A stretch of 64,000 nt of DNA from assembly GCF_902499115.1 (NCBI RefSeq), contig NZ_CABVPN010000035.1, forward strand, positions 18,143 to 82,142. The letters run 5' to 3'. Position 1 is the stretch's first letter; each line of letters begins with the position of its first letter. Source of the DNA: Burkholderia diffusa (lineage in GTDB: Bacteria > Pseudomonadota > Gammaproteobacteria > Burkholderiales > Burkholderiaceae). The notes beneath the pieces were generated by a model. It had not been told where the DNA came from. It made no database searches and saw only the letters and a program-made list of their open reading frames with translations. Positions 7,786 to 16,615 of this stretch are shown in pieces. The position numbers were made by a program, and so were the translations under genes.

Positions 7786-9177
7786 ATGACACCCGAACTC
7801 GCATTGTCCCGCTTGTGGCAACTTGCACGCGGCGAACCCGGCGCGCTGGCCCGCGCGGCCGTGACGGGGCAGGACCCCACGCTGCCGTCGACGTTCCACG
7901 TCGGCACGCTCGCCGCCGCGACGATCGCGGCAGCCGGGCTCGCGGCGGCCGAATGCCACCGGCTGCGCACGGGCGTGGCGCAGCGCGTCGACGTGTCGAT
8001 GCGCGACGCGCTCGTCGCATTTCGCAGCGAACGCTACCTGCGCGTGGACGACGGCCTGCCGCCCGAGCCGCGCCATCCGGTAACGGGTTTCTACGACACG
8101 CGCGACGGACGCTGGATCCAGCTGCATGCGAACTTTCCGCATCACCTGCACGGGATTCTCGACGTGCTCGGCTGCGGCCCGCAGCGTGACGACGTTGCGG
8201 CGGCGATCCGCACGTGGGACGGCGCGGCGCTGGATACCGCGCTGGCCGAGGCCGGCCTGTGCGCGGCATTGATCAGAACCCCTGACGAATGGGCGTCGCA
8301 CGACCAGGCACGCGCGCTCGCGTCGCTGCCGTTGTTCGAGATCGAGCGGATCGGCGACGCGCCCGTCGAGGCGATCGGCCGCGGCGAGCCCGACCAGCCG
8401 CTCGCGGGCGTGCGCGTGCTCGATCTCACGCGCATCATCGCGGGGCCGGTCGCGGGCCGCACGCTGGCATCGCACGGTGCACAGACGCTGCTCGTCAACG
8501 GTCCGCACCTGCCGAACATCGCATCGCTCGTGATCGACAACGGGTGCGGCAAGCGCTCGACGTGGATCGACCTGCGCGAGGCGGCCGGCGTTGCCACGCT
8601 GCGCGAGCTTGCACGCGACGCCGATGTATTCCTGCAGGCCTATCGCCCCGGCGCGCTCGCGGCGCGCGGGTTCTCGCCGCAGGCGCTGGCGGAATTGCGA
8701 CCCGGCATCGTGTGCGTGTCGGTGTCCGCATACGGGCATGCGGGGCCGTGGTCGATGCGGCGCGGCTTTGACAGCCTCGTGCAGTCGGCGAGCGGTATCG
8801 CCTGGTGCGAGCAGCATGCCGCGCACGCGGACGGCCCGCGCCATCTGCCGTGCCAGGCGCTCGATCATGCGACCGGTTATCTCGCGGCGTTCGGCGCGAT
8901 GATCGCGCTCGCGCGCCGTGCAACGGAAGGGGGGAGCTGGCACGTGCGGCTGTCGCTCGCGCAGACGGGACGCTGGCTGCAATCGTTCGGCACCGTGCCG
9001 GACGGCCTGCATGCGCCGGATTTCACGTTCGACGACGTGCGCGACCGGATCGACCGGACCGCTTCGCCGTTCGGCATGATCGATGCCGTGCGTCCGGCCG
9101 AACGTCTGTCGACGACCCCGCCGCGATTCACGCGGCCGCCCGTGCCGCTCGGCACGGACGAAGCGCGCTGGCAATGA
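7786..9177 (+). CDS. Class III (CaiB/BaiF) CoA-transferase family protein
   Basis: The 463-residue protein has the classic CaiB N-terminal half in its second part (from about residue 205: LAGVRVLDLTRIIAGPVAGR, then SVSAYGHAGPWSMRRGFDSL and a likely active-site Asp in ALDHATGYLAAFGAM). The first 200 residues resemble the later section of the same family (AAATIAAAGLAAAECHRLRTG, VDVSMRDALVAF), so the fold appears rearranged or partly duplicated. Family III enzymes move CoA between carboxylic acids through an aspartyl anhydride. The substrate is unknown. Divergence from a citrate-synthase-like regulator suggests an acyl-CoA or organic-acid pathway. Confidence 0.82.
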   Translation: MTPELALSRLWQLARGEPGALARAAVTGQDPTLPSTFHVGTLAAATIAAAGLAAAECHRLRTGVAQRVDVSMRDALVAFRSERYLRVDDGLPPEPRHPVTGFYDTRDGRWIQLHANFPHHLHGILDVLGCGPQRDDVAAAIRTWDGAALDTALAEAGLCAALIRTPDEWASHDQARALASLPLFEIERIGDAPVEAIGRGEPDQPLAGVRVLDLTRIIAGPVAGRTLASHGAQTLLVNGPHLPNIASLVIDNGCGKRSTWIDLREAAGVATLRELARDADVFLQAYRPGALAARGFSPQALAELRPGIVCVSVSAYGHAGPWSMRRGFDSLVQSASGIAWCEQHAAHADGPRHLPCQALDHATGYLAAFGAMIALARRATEGGSWHVRLSLAQTGRWLQSFGTVPDGLHAPDFTFDDVRDRIDRTASPFGMIDAVRPAERLSTTPPRFTRPPVPLGTDEARWQ

Positions 9178-9198
9178 GCGCCGGCGGCACCGTGCGCA

Positions 9199-9975
9199 TT
9201 ACTTGCGCAGCTCGACGACGAAGTCGTAGTAGTCGTTGCGGCAGTAGGTATCGGTGAGCTCGATCGCGCGCTGGTCGGCCGTATAGCCGATTCGCGTGAT
9301 CAGCAGCAGCGCGTCGTGCGGCGCGATGCCCATCTGCTGCGCGATCTCGTCGGTCGCGTTGACCGCGCGGAAATGCTGCAGCGCGCGCACGATGGGCGTG
9401 CCGCGTGCTTCGAGATAGCTGTACAGCGAACCGCCGATCGCCTGCGGATCGGGAATCAGCGTGGCGGGGAACGTCGAGTTCTCGACGGCCATCACGATGC
9501 CGTCGGCGAGGCGCAGGCGTTTCAGCCGTGTAACCGATGCGGCCGGCGACAGGCCGAGCTGGATGACTTCGTCCCGGTTCGCCGGCTGAATCTCACGTTC
9601 GAGCCACTGCGAGCTCGGCTTGAAGCCACGGCGCTCGAGCATCTCGCTGAAGCTCGACAGCCGCGACAGCGGATCCTCGTAGCGCGGCTGGATGAAGTTG
9701 CCGGCGCCTTGCGTGCGGCGGATCAAGCCCTGCTCGACGAGCAGCGCGATCGCCTTGCGCGCGGTGATGCGCGACACGCCGAGCGCTTCGGACAGCACGC
9801 GTTCGGACGGCAGCGCCTCGCCGGCCGCCCAGCGATTGTCGTGGATCGCGTCGCCGAGCTTGCGGGCGAGCTGCAGGTAGAGCGGCGTATCGTTCTCGGG
9901 GTCGGGGCGCAGGTCCTGCCAGCGGTCGTCCGTGGGTGCCTTCATGGAATGGGTATCGATCAGATTGCCGGCCAT
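9199..9975 (-). CDS. GntR-family regulator, HutC/UTRA type
   Basis: The 258-residue protein has a GntR winged helix at residues about 25-95 (PLYLQLARKLGDAI, GEALPSERVLSEALGVSRIT, TQGAGNFI) and a UTRA effector-binding domain behind it (SSFSEMLERRGFKPSSQWLE to ELTDTYCRNDYYDF). HutC-type regulators bind sugars, amino acids or their derivatives and usually repress transport or catabolic genes. No such operon is adjacent, so the target is open. Met at residue 11 is an alternative start. It converges with the CoA-transferase gene and is divergent from the aldo/keto reductase. Confidence 0.88.
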   Translation of the reverse strand: MAGNLIDTHSMKAPTDDRWQDLRPDPENDTPLYLQLARKLGDAIHDNRWAAGEALPSERVLSEALGVSRITARKAIALLVEQGLIRRTQGAGNFIQPRYEDPLSRLSSFSEMLERRGFKPSSQWLEREIQPANRDEVIQLGLSPAASVTRLKRLRLADGIVMAVENSTFPATLIPDPQAIGGSLYSYLEARGTPIVRALQHFRAVNATDEIAQQMGIAPHDALLLITRIGYTADQRAIELTDTYCRNDYYDFVVELRK

Positions 9976-10113
9976 TCTAAGTCATCATGCGGCGCCGTTA
10001 TATCCGGTTTTTGCCGTGCAGCAGGTGGACGCCGCGCCGATTGACTACACTGATGCGTCGTATTCGATGCTACGGCCGCGGGTGCGCGGCCACCAATCCG
10101 CAGCGAGGAGCGC

Positions 10114-10959
10114 ATGACAGACACGATCGCCACGGTCGTCCTGCCGGACGGCGAGACGATTCCGAAGCTCGGCCTGGGCACTTGGGAAATGGGCGAGCGG
10201 CCCGCGCGTCGCGCGGACGAGATCGCCGCATTACGTGAGGCTATCGCGCTCGGGATGACGCTGGTCGACACCGCCGAGATGTACGGAGACGGCGCGACCG
10301 AGGCGCTCGTCGGCGAGGCGCTGACCGGACTGCGCGACGGCGTGTTCCTTGTCAGCAAGGTGTATCCGCATCATGCGAGCAGGCGTGGCGTCGTCGCCGC
10401 GTGCGACGCGAGCCTCAAGCGTTTGCGTACCGACCGTCTCGACCTGTACCTGCTGCACTGGCGTGGTTCGGTGCCGCTCGAGGAGACGGTCGAGGGATTC
10501 GAGGCGCTGCGGCGCGCGGGCAAGATCCGCCATTGGGGTGTCAGCAACTTCGACACGGCCGACATGGCGGAACTCGTCGACGAGGCGGGCGGCAGCGCGT
10601 GCGCGACCAACCAGATCCTCTACAACATCGCGCGGCGCGGCCCGGAATTCGACCTGCTGCCATGGCTCGCCAAGCACCGGATGCCGGCGATGGCCTACAG
10701 CCCGGTCGATCACGGGCGGCTGCCGAAGCGTTCGCCGCTCGACGAGATCGCGCGGCAACGCGGTGTATCGGTGATGCGCGTCGCGCTTGCCTGGGTGCTC
10801 TCTCGGCCGGGTGTATTCGCGATCCCGAAGGCGTCGCGGATCGAACACGTCCGCGACAATCGCGCGGCGCTCGATCTCGAGTTGAGCGATGACGAGCGCG
10901 CGCAACTCGACGGCTACTTCCGTCCGCCGCGCAGCAAGCGCGCGCTCGAAATGCTCTGA
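10114..10959 (+). CDS. Aldo/keto reductase
   Basis: The 281-residue protein has the (beta/alpha)8 aldo/keto reductase motifs: KLGLGTWEMG near the start, the catalytic Asp and Tyr in DTAEMYGDG, the Lys in LVSKVYPHH, the His in LYLLHWRG, and the NADPH-binding end IPKASRIEHVRDN. It is an NADPH-dependent carbonyl reductase of broad substrate range, closest in style to YeaE/DkgA. A GCGAGGAGCGC sequence precedes the ATG as ribosome site. It could be controlled by the divergent GntR gene, but nothing in the sequence proves this. Confidence 0.9.
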   Translation: MTDTIATVVLPDGETIPKLGLGTWEMGERPARRADEIAALREAIALGMTLVDTAEMYGDGATEALVGEALTGLRDGVFLVSKVYPHHASRRGVVAACDASLKRLRTDRLDLYLLHWRGSVPLEETVEGFEALRRAGKIRHWGVSNFDTADMAELVDEAGGSACATNQILYNIARRGPEFDLLPWLAKHRMPAMAYSPVDHGRLPKRSPLDEIARQRGVSVMRVALAWVLSRPGVFAIPKASRIEHVRDNRAALDLELSDDERAQLDGYFRPPRSKRALEML

Positions 10960-10985
10960 CCTTGCCGGGTCAGGCGATGCATCGG

Positions 10986-12131
10986 TCAGTGACCATGGCC
11001 ACCGGCCGATCCACCGTTGCCGCCATTGCCGTTTCCGTTGCCGACACCGTTGGCACCGCCGTTGCCGGCGCCACCACTCCCGTTGCCATTGCCGTTGCCG
11101 CCGCCATTGCCGTGGCCACCGTTGCCGCCGTTGCCACCGCTGCCGCCGCTGCCGCCGCTGCCACCGCTGCCACCGCTGCCACCGTTGCCGCCGTTGCCAC
11201 CGTTGCCACCGCTGCCACCGCTGCCACCGCTGCCACCGCCGTTGCCGCCGTTGCCGCCGTTGCCGCCGCCGCCGTTACCGCTGCCATTGCCACCGCCATT
11301 GCCACCGCCGTTACCGTGACCGCCGTTGCCGCCGCCGTTGCCGCCGCCGTTGCCGCCGCCGTTGCCGTGACCGCCGTTACCGCCGTTACCGCCGTTACCG
11401 CCGCCGTTACCGTGACCGCCGTTGCCGCCGCCGTTGCCGCCGCCATTGCCACCGCCGCCGTGGCCACCATTACCACCCGAGGTACCGCCACCTGAGGTGC
11501 CGCCTCCTGAGGTACCGCCACCCGAGGTACCGCCACCCGAGGTACCGCCACCCGAGGTACCGCCACCCGAGGTACCGCCACCCGAGGTGCCGCCACCCGA
11601 GGTACCGCCACCCGAGGTACCGCCACCCGAGGTACCGCCACCCGAGGTACCGCCTCCTGAGGTGCCGCCACCCGAGGTACCGCCACCCGAGGTACCGCCA
11701 CCCGAAGTACCACCACCTTTACCCTCGTTGCCTGATGCACCGCCGCTACGACCTGTTCCGCTCGTACCACCGGATGTCGCCCCGGTCGATCCACCGACGC
11801 CAGCAGGCCCGACGGTGCCGCTTCCACCGCTTCCACCATTACCGCTGCTACCTGGGCTGCTACCGCCAGAGGTGCTTCCGGCGCCGCTGCCCACAGCGCC
11901 TCGGCCGGCATATATGTGGACCGCGCAAGCAGCCGGACTGGCGGCACAGGACGCCGTGTCGTCGGCGAGCATCATGACGGGGTCTGCGCTGGCGGTCGGG
12001 TCGGACGCGACGCCGGGCATCGAATCCTGGGCAATCGCGTAAGAACAGCAGCATGCAAACGCGGCCGCGGCCAGCAGGGTCGTGCGATAGCACCATCCCG
12101 CCGTACGGGACAGTTGATTCGTTCTGCTCAT
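10986..12131 (-). CDS. PGRS-like glycine-rich secreted protein
   Basis: The product has a signal peptide (hydrophobic run TTLLAAAAFACCCSYAIA, cleavage near AIA-QD), a short unique segment with two cysteine pairs, then about 280 residues made almost only of Gly, Ser, Thr and Asn. The first block is sixteen GGGTS units; after it come GGN, GGS and HGNGG runs up to a GGHGH end. The composition resembles mycobacterial PE_PGRS tails and silk-like surface proteins, without the PE domain. I place the start at MSRTNQL, because the longer frame upstream is unlikely to precede a signal peptide. The role may be surface matrix or adhesion, unproven. The opposite strand stays open only because of the repeat composition. 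Confidence 0.72.
   Translation of the reverse strand: MSRTNQLSRTAGWCYRTTLLAAAAFACCCSYAIAQDSMPGVASDPTASADPVMMLADDTASCAASPAACAVHIYAGRGAVGSGAGSTSGGSSPGSSGNGGSGGSGTVGPAGVGGSTGATSGGTSGTGRSGGASGNEGKGGGTSGGGTSGGGTSGGGTSGGGTSGGGTSGGGTSGGGTSGGGTSGGGTSGGGTSGGGTSGGGTSGGGTSGGGTSGGGTSGGNGGHGGGGNGGGNGGGNGGHGNGGGNGGNGGNGGHGNGGGNGGGNGGGNGGHGNGGGNGGGNGSGNGGGGNGGNGGNGGGSGGSGGSGGNGGNGGNGGSGGSGGSGGSGGSGGNGGNGGHGNGGGNGNGNGSGGAGNGGANGVGNGNGNGGNGGSAGGHGH
11476..11715. repeat. Sixteen tandem copies of a 15-bp unit
   Basis: The plus-strand unit is CCCGAGGTACCGCCA. Sixteen copies run head to tail; most are identical or differ at one or two positions (T for C at unit ends, GTG for GTA). On the coding (minus) strand each unit encodes GGGTS. 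The very low divergence points to recent expansion or ongoing slippage, so the copy number probably varies between strains. Confidence 0.93.
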
Positions 12132-12421
12132 TATTGATCTCCCCGATGCGCGCGATGCCTCGTCACGCGCGACCATCAACGTGTGATGCAGGGGACCAGC
12201 AACGATGCATTGTCGTATCGGCGGCCGATGCGTGTCGGACCGGCGTCAGAAGCCAGCCGGGAACACGAATCGGCACGCGGGCCCGCCGTGCGAATCCCTA
12301 ACTGCGAGATTCGTGCCACCGACCGGCCGTGCCCGTGGCGCAAGGCGCGCACGTATCGCGCGACAGCGTGTGATACGCCGTCGTGAGCGTTTTGTTTCCG
12401 AAATGAAACGTCTGACTACGT

Positions 12422-13432
12422 CTATCGCGCCGTCGTGTCGGCAGCACGCGGCCAGCGATGGCAAAGGATCGACGCGATCCAGGCGACGAGAAACAGCGCG
12501 ACGATGCCGTAACCGATCGCGCCGAAGCGCGCGCCAAGTGCGTCGAGCGCCTCGCGGACCGGGCCCGTCAGCGACAGCTTGTCGGCGAGCAGGCCTGCGG
12601 CCTCGATCCCGCCGACCGCCAGTGCGACGGCCGCCGAGAGCAGCGTGATGCTCGCGTTATAGAGCAGCTTGCGCCGCGGGTCGTCCATCGCCCAGCCGTA
12701 CGCATGAATCATCAGCACGTTATCGGTAGAGTCGATCAGCGTCATGCCGGCCGCGAACAGCGCAGGAAACAGCATGACCGAATGGATCGGTAGCGCGTGG
12801 CTTGCCTGCGCGGCAGCGATCGCGAGCAACGCGATTTCTGTTGCAGTATCGAAACCCAGGCCGAACAGCACGCCGACCGGATACATGTGCCAGCTTTTCG
12901 ACACGAACCGGAACAGCGGGCGCAGCAGCCGCGACACGAGGCCGCCCGCGCGATGCGCGTGCGCGGCACCGTGAGCCGCGTCCGGCGCGCCGCGATAGCG
13001 CCGCCACACGTCGCGCAGGATCACGAGGTTCATGCACGCGAGCACGAGCAGGAAGGTTGCTGATACCGCCGTGCCGATCGTGCCTCCGATTTCGCGGAAT
13101 GCGTCGAAGCGGTCGCGCAGCGCGAACGCGCTCAGCGCGATGCCGAGCGTCGCGACGACCACGATCGTCGAGTGGCCGAGCGAGAAGAACAGGCCGACCG
13201 TCACCGGACGCTGGCCGTCCTGCATCAGCTTGCGCGTCGCGACGTCGATCGCGGCGATGTGATCGGCGTCGACCGCATGACGCAGCCCGAGCCCGTACGC
13301 GATCGCCGCGGTGCCGAGCAGCAGCGGACGGTCGTGCAGCACCGCGAGCGCCCACAGCCAGACGGCGACGTTCGCGGCGATCAGGCCGGCATACAGCATC
13401 AACAGGCGGCGCAGGGCAGGGGTGGGCGGCAT
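12422..13432 (-). CDS. NiCoT-family nickel/cobalt permease
   Basis: The 336-residue membrane protein has the NiCoT signature RHAVDADHIAAID in an early helix, FSLGHSTIVV, LGFDTATEIALL and GMTLIDSTDNVLMIHA. In this family the signature-2 histidines bind Ni2+ or Co2+ and the protein is a high-affinity single-subunit importer with about eight helices. Which metal is preferred cannot be read from the sequence. No urease, hydrogenase or cobalamin gene is nearby and I see no riboswitch upstream. The 240 bp between it and the PGRS-like gene hold nothing recognisable. Confidence 0.92.
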   Translation of the reverse strand: MPPTPALRRLLMLYAGLIAANVAVWLWALAVLHDRPLLLGTAAIAYGLGLRHAVDADHIAAIDVATRKLMQDGQRPVTVGLFFSLGHSTIVVVATLGIALSAFALRDRFDAFREIGGTIGTAVSATFLLVLACMNLVILRDVWRRYRGAPDAAHGAAHAHRAGGLVSRLLRPLFRFVSKSWHMYPVGVLFGLGFDTATEIALLAIAAAQASHALPIHSVMLFPALFAAGMTLIDSTDNVLMIHAYGWAMDDPRRKLLYNASITLLSAAVALAVGGIEAAGLLADKLSLTGPVREALDALGARFGAIGYGIVALFLVAWIASILCHRWPRAADTTAR

Positions 13433-13549
13433 CGGGGTGGTTCCATCGGACGAATCGCGATGTATTGTGGCATGCGCAAAAATGGCCTGGCGTGCCGATC
13501 AAAAGCGGCGTCGGGGCGTCGGCCATCCGCCGTGCTGCGCTGGACGGAT

Positions 13550-13580
13550 GAAAAAAAGCCCGTCCGGAACCGGACGGGCC
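13550..13580 (-). terminator. Intrinsic terminator after EF-G gene
   Basis: A GCCCGTCCG / CGGACGGGC stem with a 4-base loop is followed on the minus strand by seven U. It lies 36 bases after the EF-G stop codon. Confidence 0.9.
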
Positions 13581-13615
13581 TGAGGTCTGCGCGCAGCTGG
13601 GCGCGCACCCCGCGC

Positions 13616-15727
13616 TTACTTCACTTTCGCGTTGATCACGCCTTCCGACACGTTCGCCGGCGTTTCAGCGTAATGCTTGAACTCCATCGTGTACGTCGCA
13701 CGACCTTGCGTCGCCGAGCGCAGCGACGTCGAATAGCCGAACATCTCGGCGAGCGGCACTTCGGCGCGCACCAGCTTGCCGCCGCCGCCCGCGATGTCCT
13801 CCATCCCCTGCACGATGCCGCGCCGGCTCGACAGGTCGCCCATCACGTTGCCCATGAAATCCTCCGGCGTCTCGACCTCGACCGCCATCATCGGCTCGAG
13901 CAGCACCGGCTTCGCGCGACGCATCGCTTCCTTGAACGCCATCGAGCCGGCCATCCGGAACGCGTTTTCGTTCGAGTCGACGTCGTGGTACGAGCCGAAC
14001 GTCAGGTGCACCTTCACGTCGACGACCGGGTAGCCCGCGAGCACGCCGCTCTTGAGCGTTTCGGTGATGCCCTTGTCGACGGCCGGGATGAATTCGCGCG
14101 GAATCACGCCGCCCTTGATCTCGTCGAGGAACTCGTAGCCCTTGCCGGGGTTCGGCTCCAGCGTGATCACCGCATGCCCGTACTGGCCGCGCCCGCCCGA
14201 CTGCTTGACGAACTTGCCTTCGACATCGGAGGCCGTCGTGCGCACCGTTTCGCGATACGCGACCTGCGGCTTGCCGACCGTGGCCTCGACGCCGAACTCG
14301 CGCTTCATCCGGTCGACCAGGATTTCGAGGTGCAGCTCGCCCATCCCCGAGATGATCGTCTGACCGGATTCCTCGTCGGTCTGCACGCGGAACGACGGAT
14401 CTTCCTGCGCGAGACGGTTCAGCGCGAGGCCCATCTTTTCCTGGTCGGCCTTCGTCTTCGGCTCGACGGCCTGCGAGATCACCGGCTCCGGGAATTCCAT
14501 CTTCTCGAGGATGATCGGCTTGGCCGGATCGCACAGCGTGTCGCCCGTCGTCGCTTCCTTCAGGCCGACCGCCGCCGCGATGTCGCCCGCGCGCACTTCC
14601 TTGATTTCCTTGCGCTCGTTCGCGTGCATCTGCAGGATCCGGCCGAGCCGCTCCTTCTTGTCCTTCGTCGCGTTCAGCACCGTGTCGCCCGATTCGACGA
14701 CGCCCGAATACACACGGAAGAAGATCAACTGGCCGACGAACGGGTCGGTCATGATCTTGAACGCGAGCGACGAGAACGGCTCGTCGTCGCTCGGGTGACG
14801 TTCCGCCGGCTTTTCGGGATCGTGGAAGTCGTGACCGAGGATCGCGGGCACGTCGACCGGCGACGGCAGGTAGTCGATCACCGCGTCGAGCATCGCCTGC
14901 ACGCCCTTGTTCTTGAACGCGCTGCCGCACAGCATCGGCACGATCTCGTTCGCGATCGTGCGCTGGCGCAGCGCGGCCTTGATCTCGTCCTCGGTCAGCG
15001 ATTCATGGTCGTGCAGGTACTTCTCGAGCAGTTCCTCGCTGGCTTCCGCGGCGGCTTCGACCATCTTCTCGCGCCATTCGTGCGCGAGCTCGACGAGATT
15101 CGCCGGGATCTCCTCGTACGTGAACTTCACGCCCTGGCTTTCGTCGTCCCATACGATCGCCTTCATCTTCACGAGATCGACGACACCCTGGAAATGATCT
15201 TCCGCACCGATCGGAATCTGGATCGGCACGGCGACGCCCTTCAGGCGCTCGCCGATCTGGCGCTGCACGCGGAAGAAGTCCGCGCCGACGCGGTCCATCT
15301 TGTTGACGAACGCGATGCGCGGCACCTTGTACTTGTTCGCCTGGCGCCACACGGTTTCGGATTGCGGCTGCACGCCGCCAACCGAGTCGTAGACCATGCA
15401 CGCACCGTCGAGCACGCGCATCGAGCGCTCGACCTCGATCGTGAAGTCGACGTGCCCGGGGGTGTCGATGATGTTGATCCGGTGTTCAGGATAGTTGCCG
15501 GCCATGCCCTTCCAGAAGGCCGTGGTCGCGGCCGACGTGATCGTGATGCCGCGTTCCTGCTCCTGCTCCATCCAGTCCATCGTGGCCGCGCCGTCGTGCA
15601 CTTCACCGATCTTGTGGCTCACGCCGGTGTAAAACAGGATGCGCTCGGTCGTCGTGGTCTTGCCGGCATCGATGTGAGCGCTGATCCCGATATTGCGATA
15701 GCGCTCGATGGGGGTTTTGCGGGGCAC
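13616..15727 (-). CDS. fusA: Translation elongation factor G (stand-alone copy)
   Basis: The 703-residue GTPase has all G motifs (AHIDAGKTTTTE, DTPGHVDF, NKMD) and EF-G domains II-V, including the domain IV/V segments GRGQYGHAVI and GYSTSLRSATQGRA. It moves tRNA and mRNA through the ribosome and works with RRF in recycling. The start is a GTG (VPRKTPIERYRN) with a perfect AGGAGG five bases upstream; the track of codons before it is unconserved. It is not next to rpsL, rpsG or tuf, so it is probably a second copy beside the str-operon fusA. It ends at a strong terminator. Confidence 0.95.
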   Translation of the reverse strand: MPRKTPIERYRNIGISAHIDAGKTTTTERILFYTGVSHKIGEVHDGAATMDWMEQEQERGITITSAATTAFWKGMAGNYPEHRINIIDTPGHVDFTIEVERSMRVLDGACMVYDSVGGVQPQSETVWRQANKYKVPRIAFVNKMDRVGADFFRVQRQIGERLKGVAVPIQIPIGAEDHFQGVVDLVKMKAIVWDDESQGVKFTYEEIPANLVELAHEWREKMVEAAAEASEELLEKYLHDHESLTEDEIKAALRQRTIANEIVPMLCGSAFKNKGVQAMLDAVIDYLPSPVDVPAILGHDFHDPEKPAERHPSDDEPFSSLAFKIMTDPFVGQLIFFRVYSGVVESGDTVLNATKDKKERLGRILQMHANERKEIKEVRAGDIAAAVGLKEATTGDTLCDPAKPIILEKMEFPEPVISQAVEPKTKADQEKMGLALNRLAQEDPSFRVQTDEESGQTIISGMGELHLEILVDRMKREFGVEATVGKPQVAYRETVRTTASDVEGKFVKQSGGRGQYGHAVITLEPNPGKGYEFLDEIKGGVIPREFIPAVDKGITETLKSGVLAGYPVVDVKVHLTFGSYHDVDSNENAFRMAGSMAFKEAMRRAKPVLLEPMMAVEVETPEDFMGNVMGDLSSRRGIVQGMEDIAGGGGKLVRAEVPLAEMFGYSTSLRSATQGRATYTMEFKHYAETPANVSEGVINAKVK

Positions 15728-15877
15728 GTGAACCTCCTGGTGGTTCGGATCGTAAGCGGGCCGGCTGCACCGGCCCGGGCTGAAACAAGCGAGATTTAAA
15801 GCATAGCGCTTGTCCGAGGCTTTTGCAGATGCGGGCAGCGTTGGCCGAATCAAGGCGCGCGTCGCCATCGGCCGGCG

Positions 15878-15918
15878 AAAAAAAACCGGCGCCCAACAAC
15901 GAATGATGGGCGGCCGGC
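15878..15918 (-). terminator. Intrinsic terminator after DUF192 gene
   Basis: On the minus strand a GC-rich stem (CCGGCCGCCC paired with GGGCGCCGG, one bulge) is followed by eight U. It lies 37 bases past the DUF192 stop. Confidence 0.78.
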
Positions 15919-15954
15919 TTCGGTCGACGTGCGGCGGCGCCGCGGCAACGGCCG

Positions 15955-16455
15955 TTACTGGGCCTTGGGCAGGCCTTCGAGCTTCATGCCCGGCTTGATG
16001 CCCTTCGCCGCGAACCAGCCCTTGCTCATTTCGAGCGCGTAGACGCCGTTGTTGCGCGGGCAGTGGTTGTCGGTCGTCTCGGCCTTCATCTCGTCGATGT
16101 CGGTGATCGTGCCGTCCGCGCGGATGAACGCGATCGACAGCGGGATCAGCGTGTTCTTCATCCAGAAGCAGTGCACGGCGTTCTCGTTGAACACGAACAG
16201 CATGCCTTCGTTCGGTGCGAGCTGCGACCGGTACATCAGCCCCTGTTCGCGGTCGGCGTCGTTCGCGGCGACGGCCGCGTCGATCACGTACATGCCGGCG
16301 CGCAGCTTCGCGCGCGGGAACTCGCTCGGCTGCTTGGCGCCGGGCGGCATCTGCGCGTGGGCGGTCTGCATGCCGAGCGCGAGGACGGCGAGCGCGGCGG
16401 GAAACACGGCGGCGCGCGCAAGGCGGCCGAGCGACGAGCGCAGGGAGAATCGCAC
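15955..16455 (-). CDS. DUF192 secreted protein
   Basis: The 166-residue product has a signal peptide (FPAALAVLALGMQTAHA, cleavage before QM) and a DUF192 domain with REQGLMYRSQLAPNEGMLFV, CFWMKNTLIPLSIAFI and CPRNNGVYALEMSKGWF. DUF192 proteins are small periplasmic beta-barrel-like proteins of unknown function. I chose the GTG at 16455 because TAGGAG lies seven bases upstream; the longer frame has no ribosome site and would bury the signal peptide. It lies upstream of the EF-G gene on the same strand but is separated from it by its own terminator. Confidence 0.85.
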   Translation of the reverse strand: MRFSLRSSLGRLARAAVFPAALAVLALGMQTAHAQMPPGAKQPSEFPRAKLRAGMYVIDAAVAANDADREQGLMYRSQLAPNEGMLFVFNENAVHCFWMKNTLIPLSIAFIRADGTITDIDEMKAETTDNHCPRNNGVYALEMSKGWFAAKGIKPGMKLEGLPKAQ

Positions 16456-16515
16456 AGCAGGGCTCCTATCGGGAAAACGAGACCCGCATGGTACGCGAAG
16501 CGCGCCGGCGGGCAC

Positions 16516-16557
16516 AAAAAAGAAAAAGGCAGATCGCCTCGCGGTGATCTGCCTTTC
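16516..16557 (-). terminator. Intrinsic terminator after acid-shock-like gene
   Basis: AAAGGCAGATC and GATCTGCCTTT form an 11-bp stem, followed on the minus strand by a U-rich tract (TTTTTCTTTTTT). It lies 59 bases after the small secreted protein gene. Confidence 0.9.
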
Positions 16558-16615
16558 AACGCCGTAAGAACGGCAAGACTGCGTGTTCTTGACTGCGTTA
16601 TTACAGCTTGCTTAC

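Noticed and set aside
11422..12042. Plus-strand ORF of proline-rich PPPEV repeats opposite the glycine-rich gene
   Set aside because: It is the complement of the 15-bp repeats. The minus-strand frame has a signal peptide and a sensible start, this one does not.
15728..15868. 47-codon N-terminal extension of EF-G
   Set aside because: The AGGAGG site and the universal EF-G start at the GTG make the upstream codons leader sequence.
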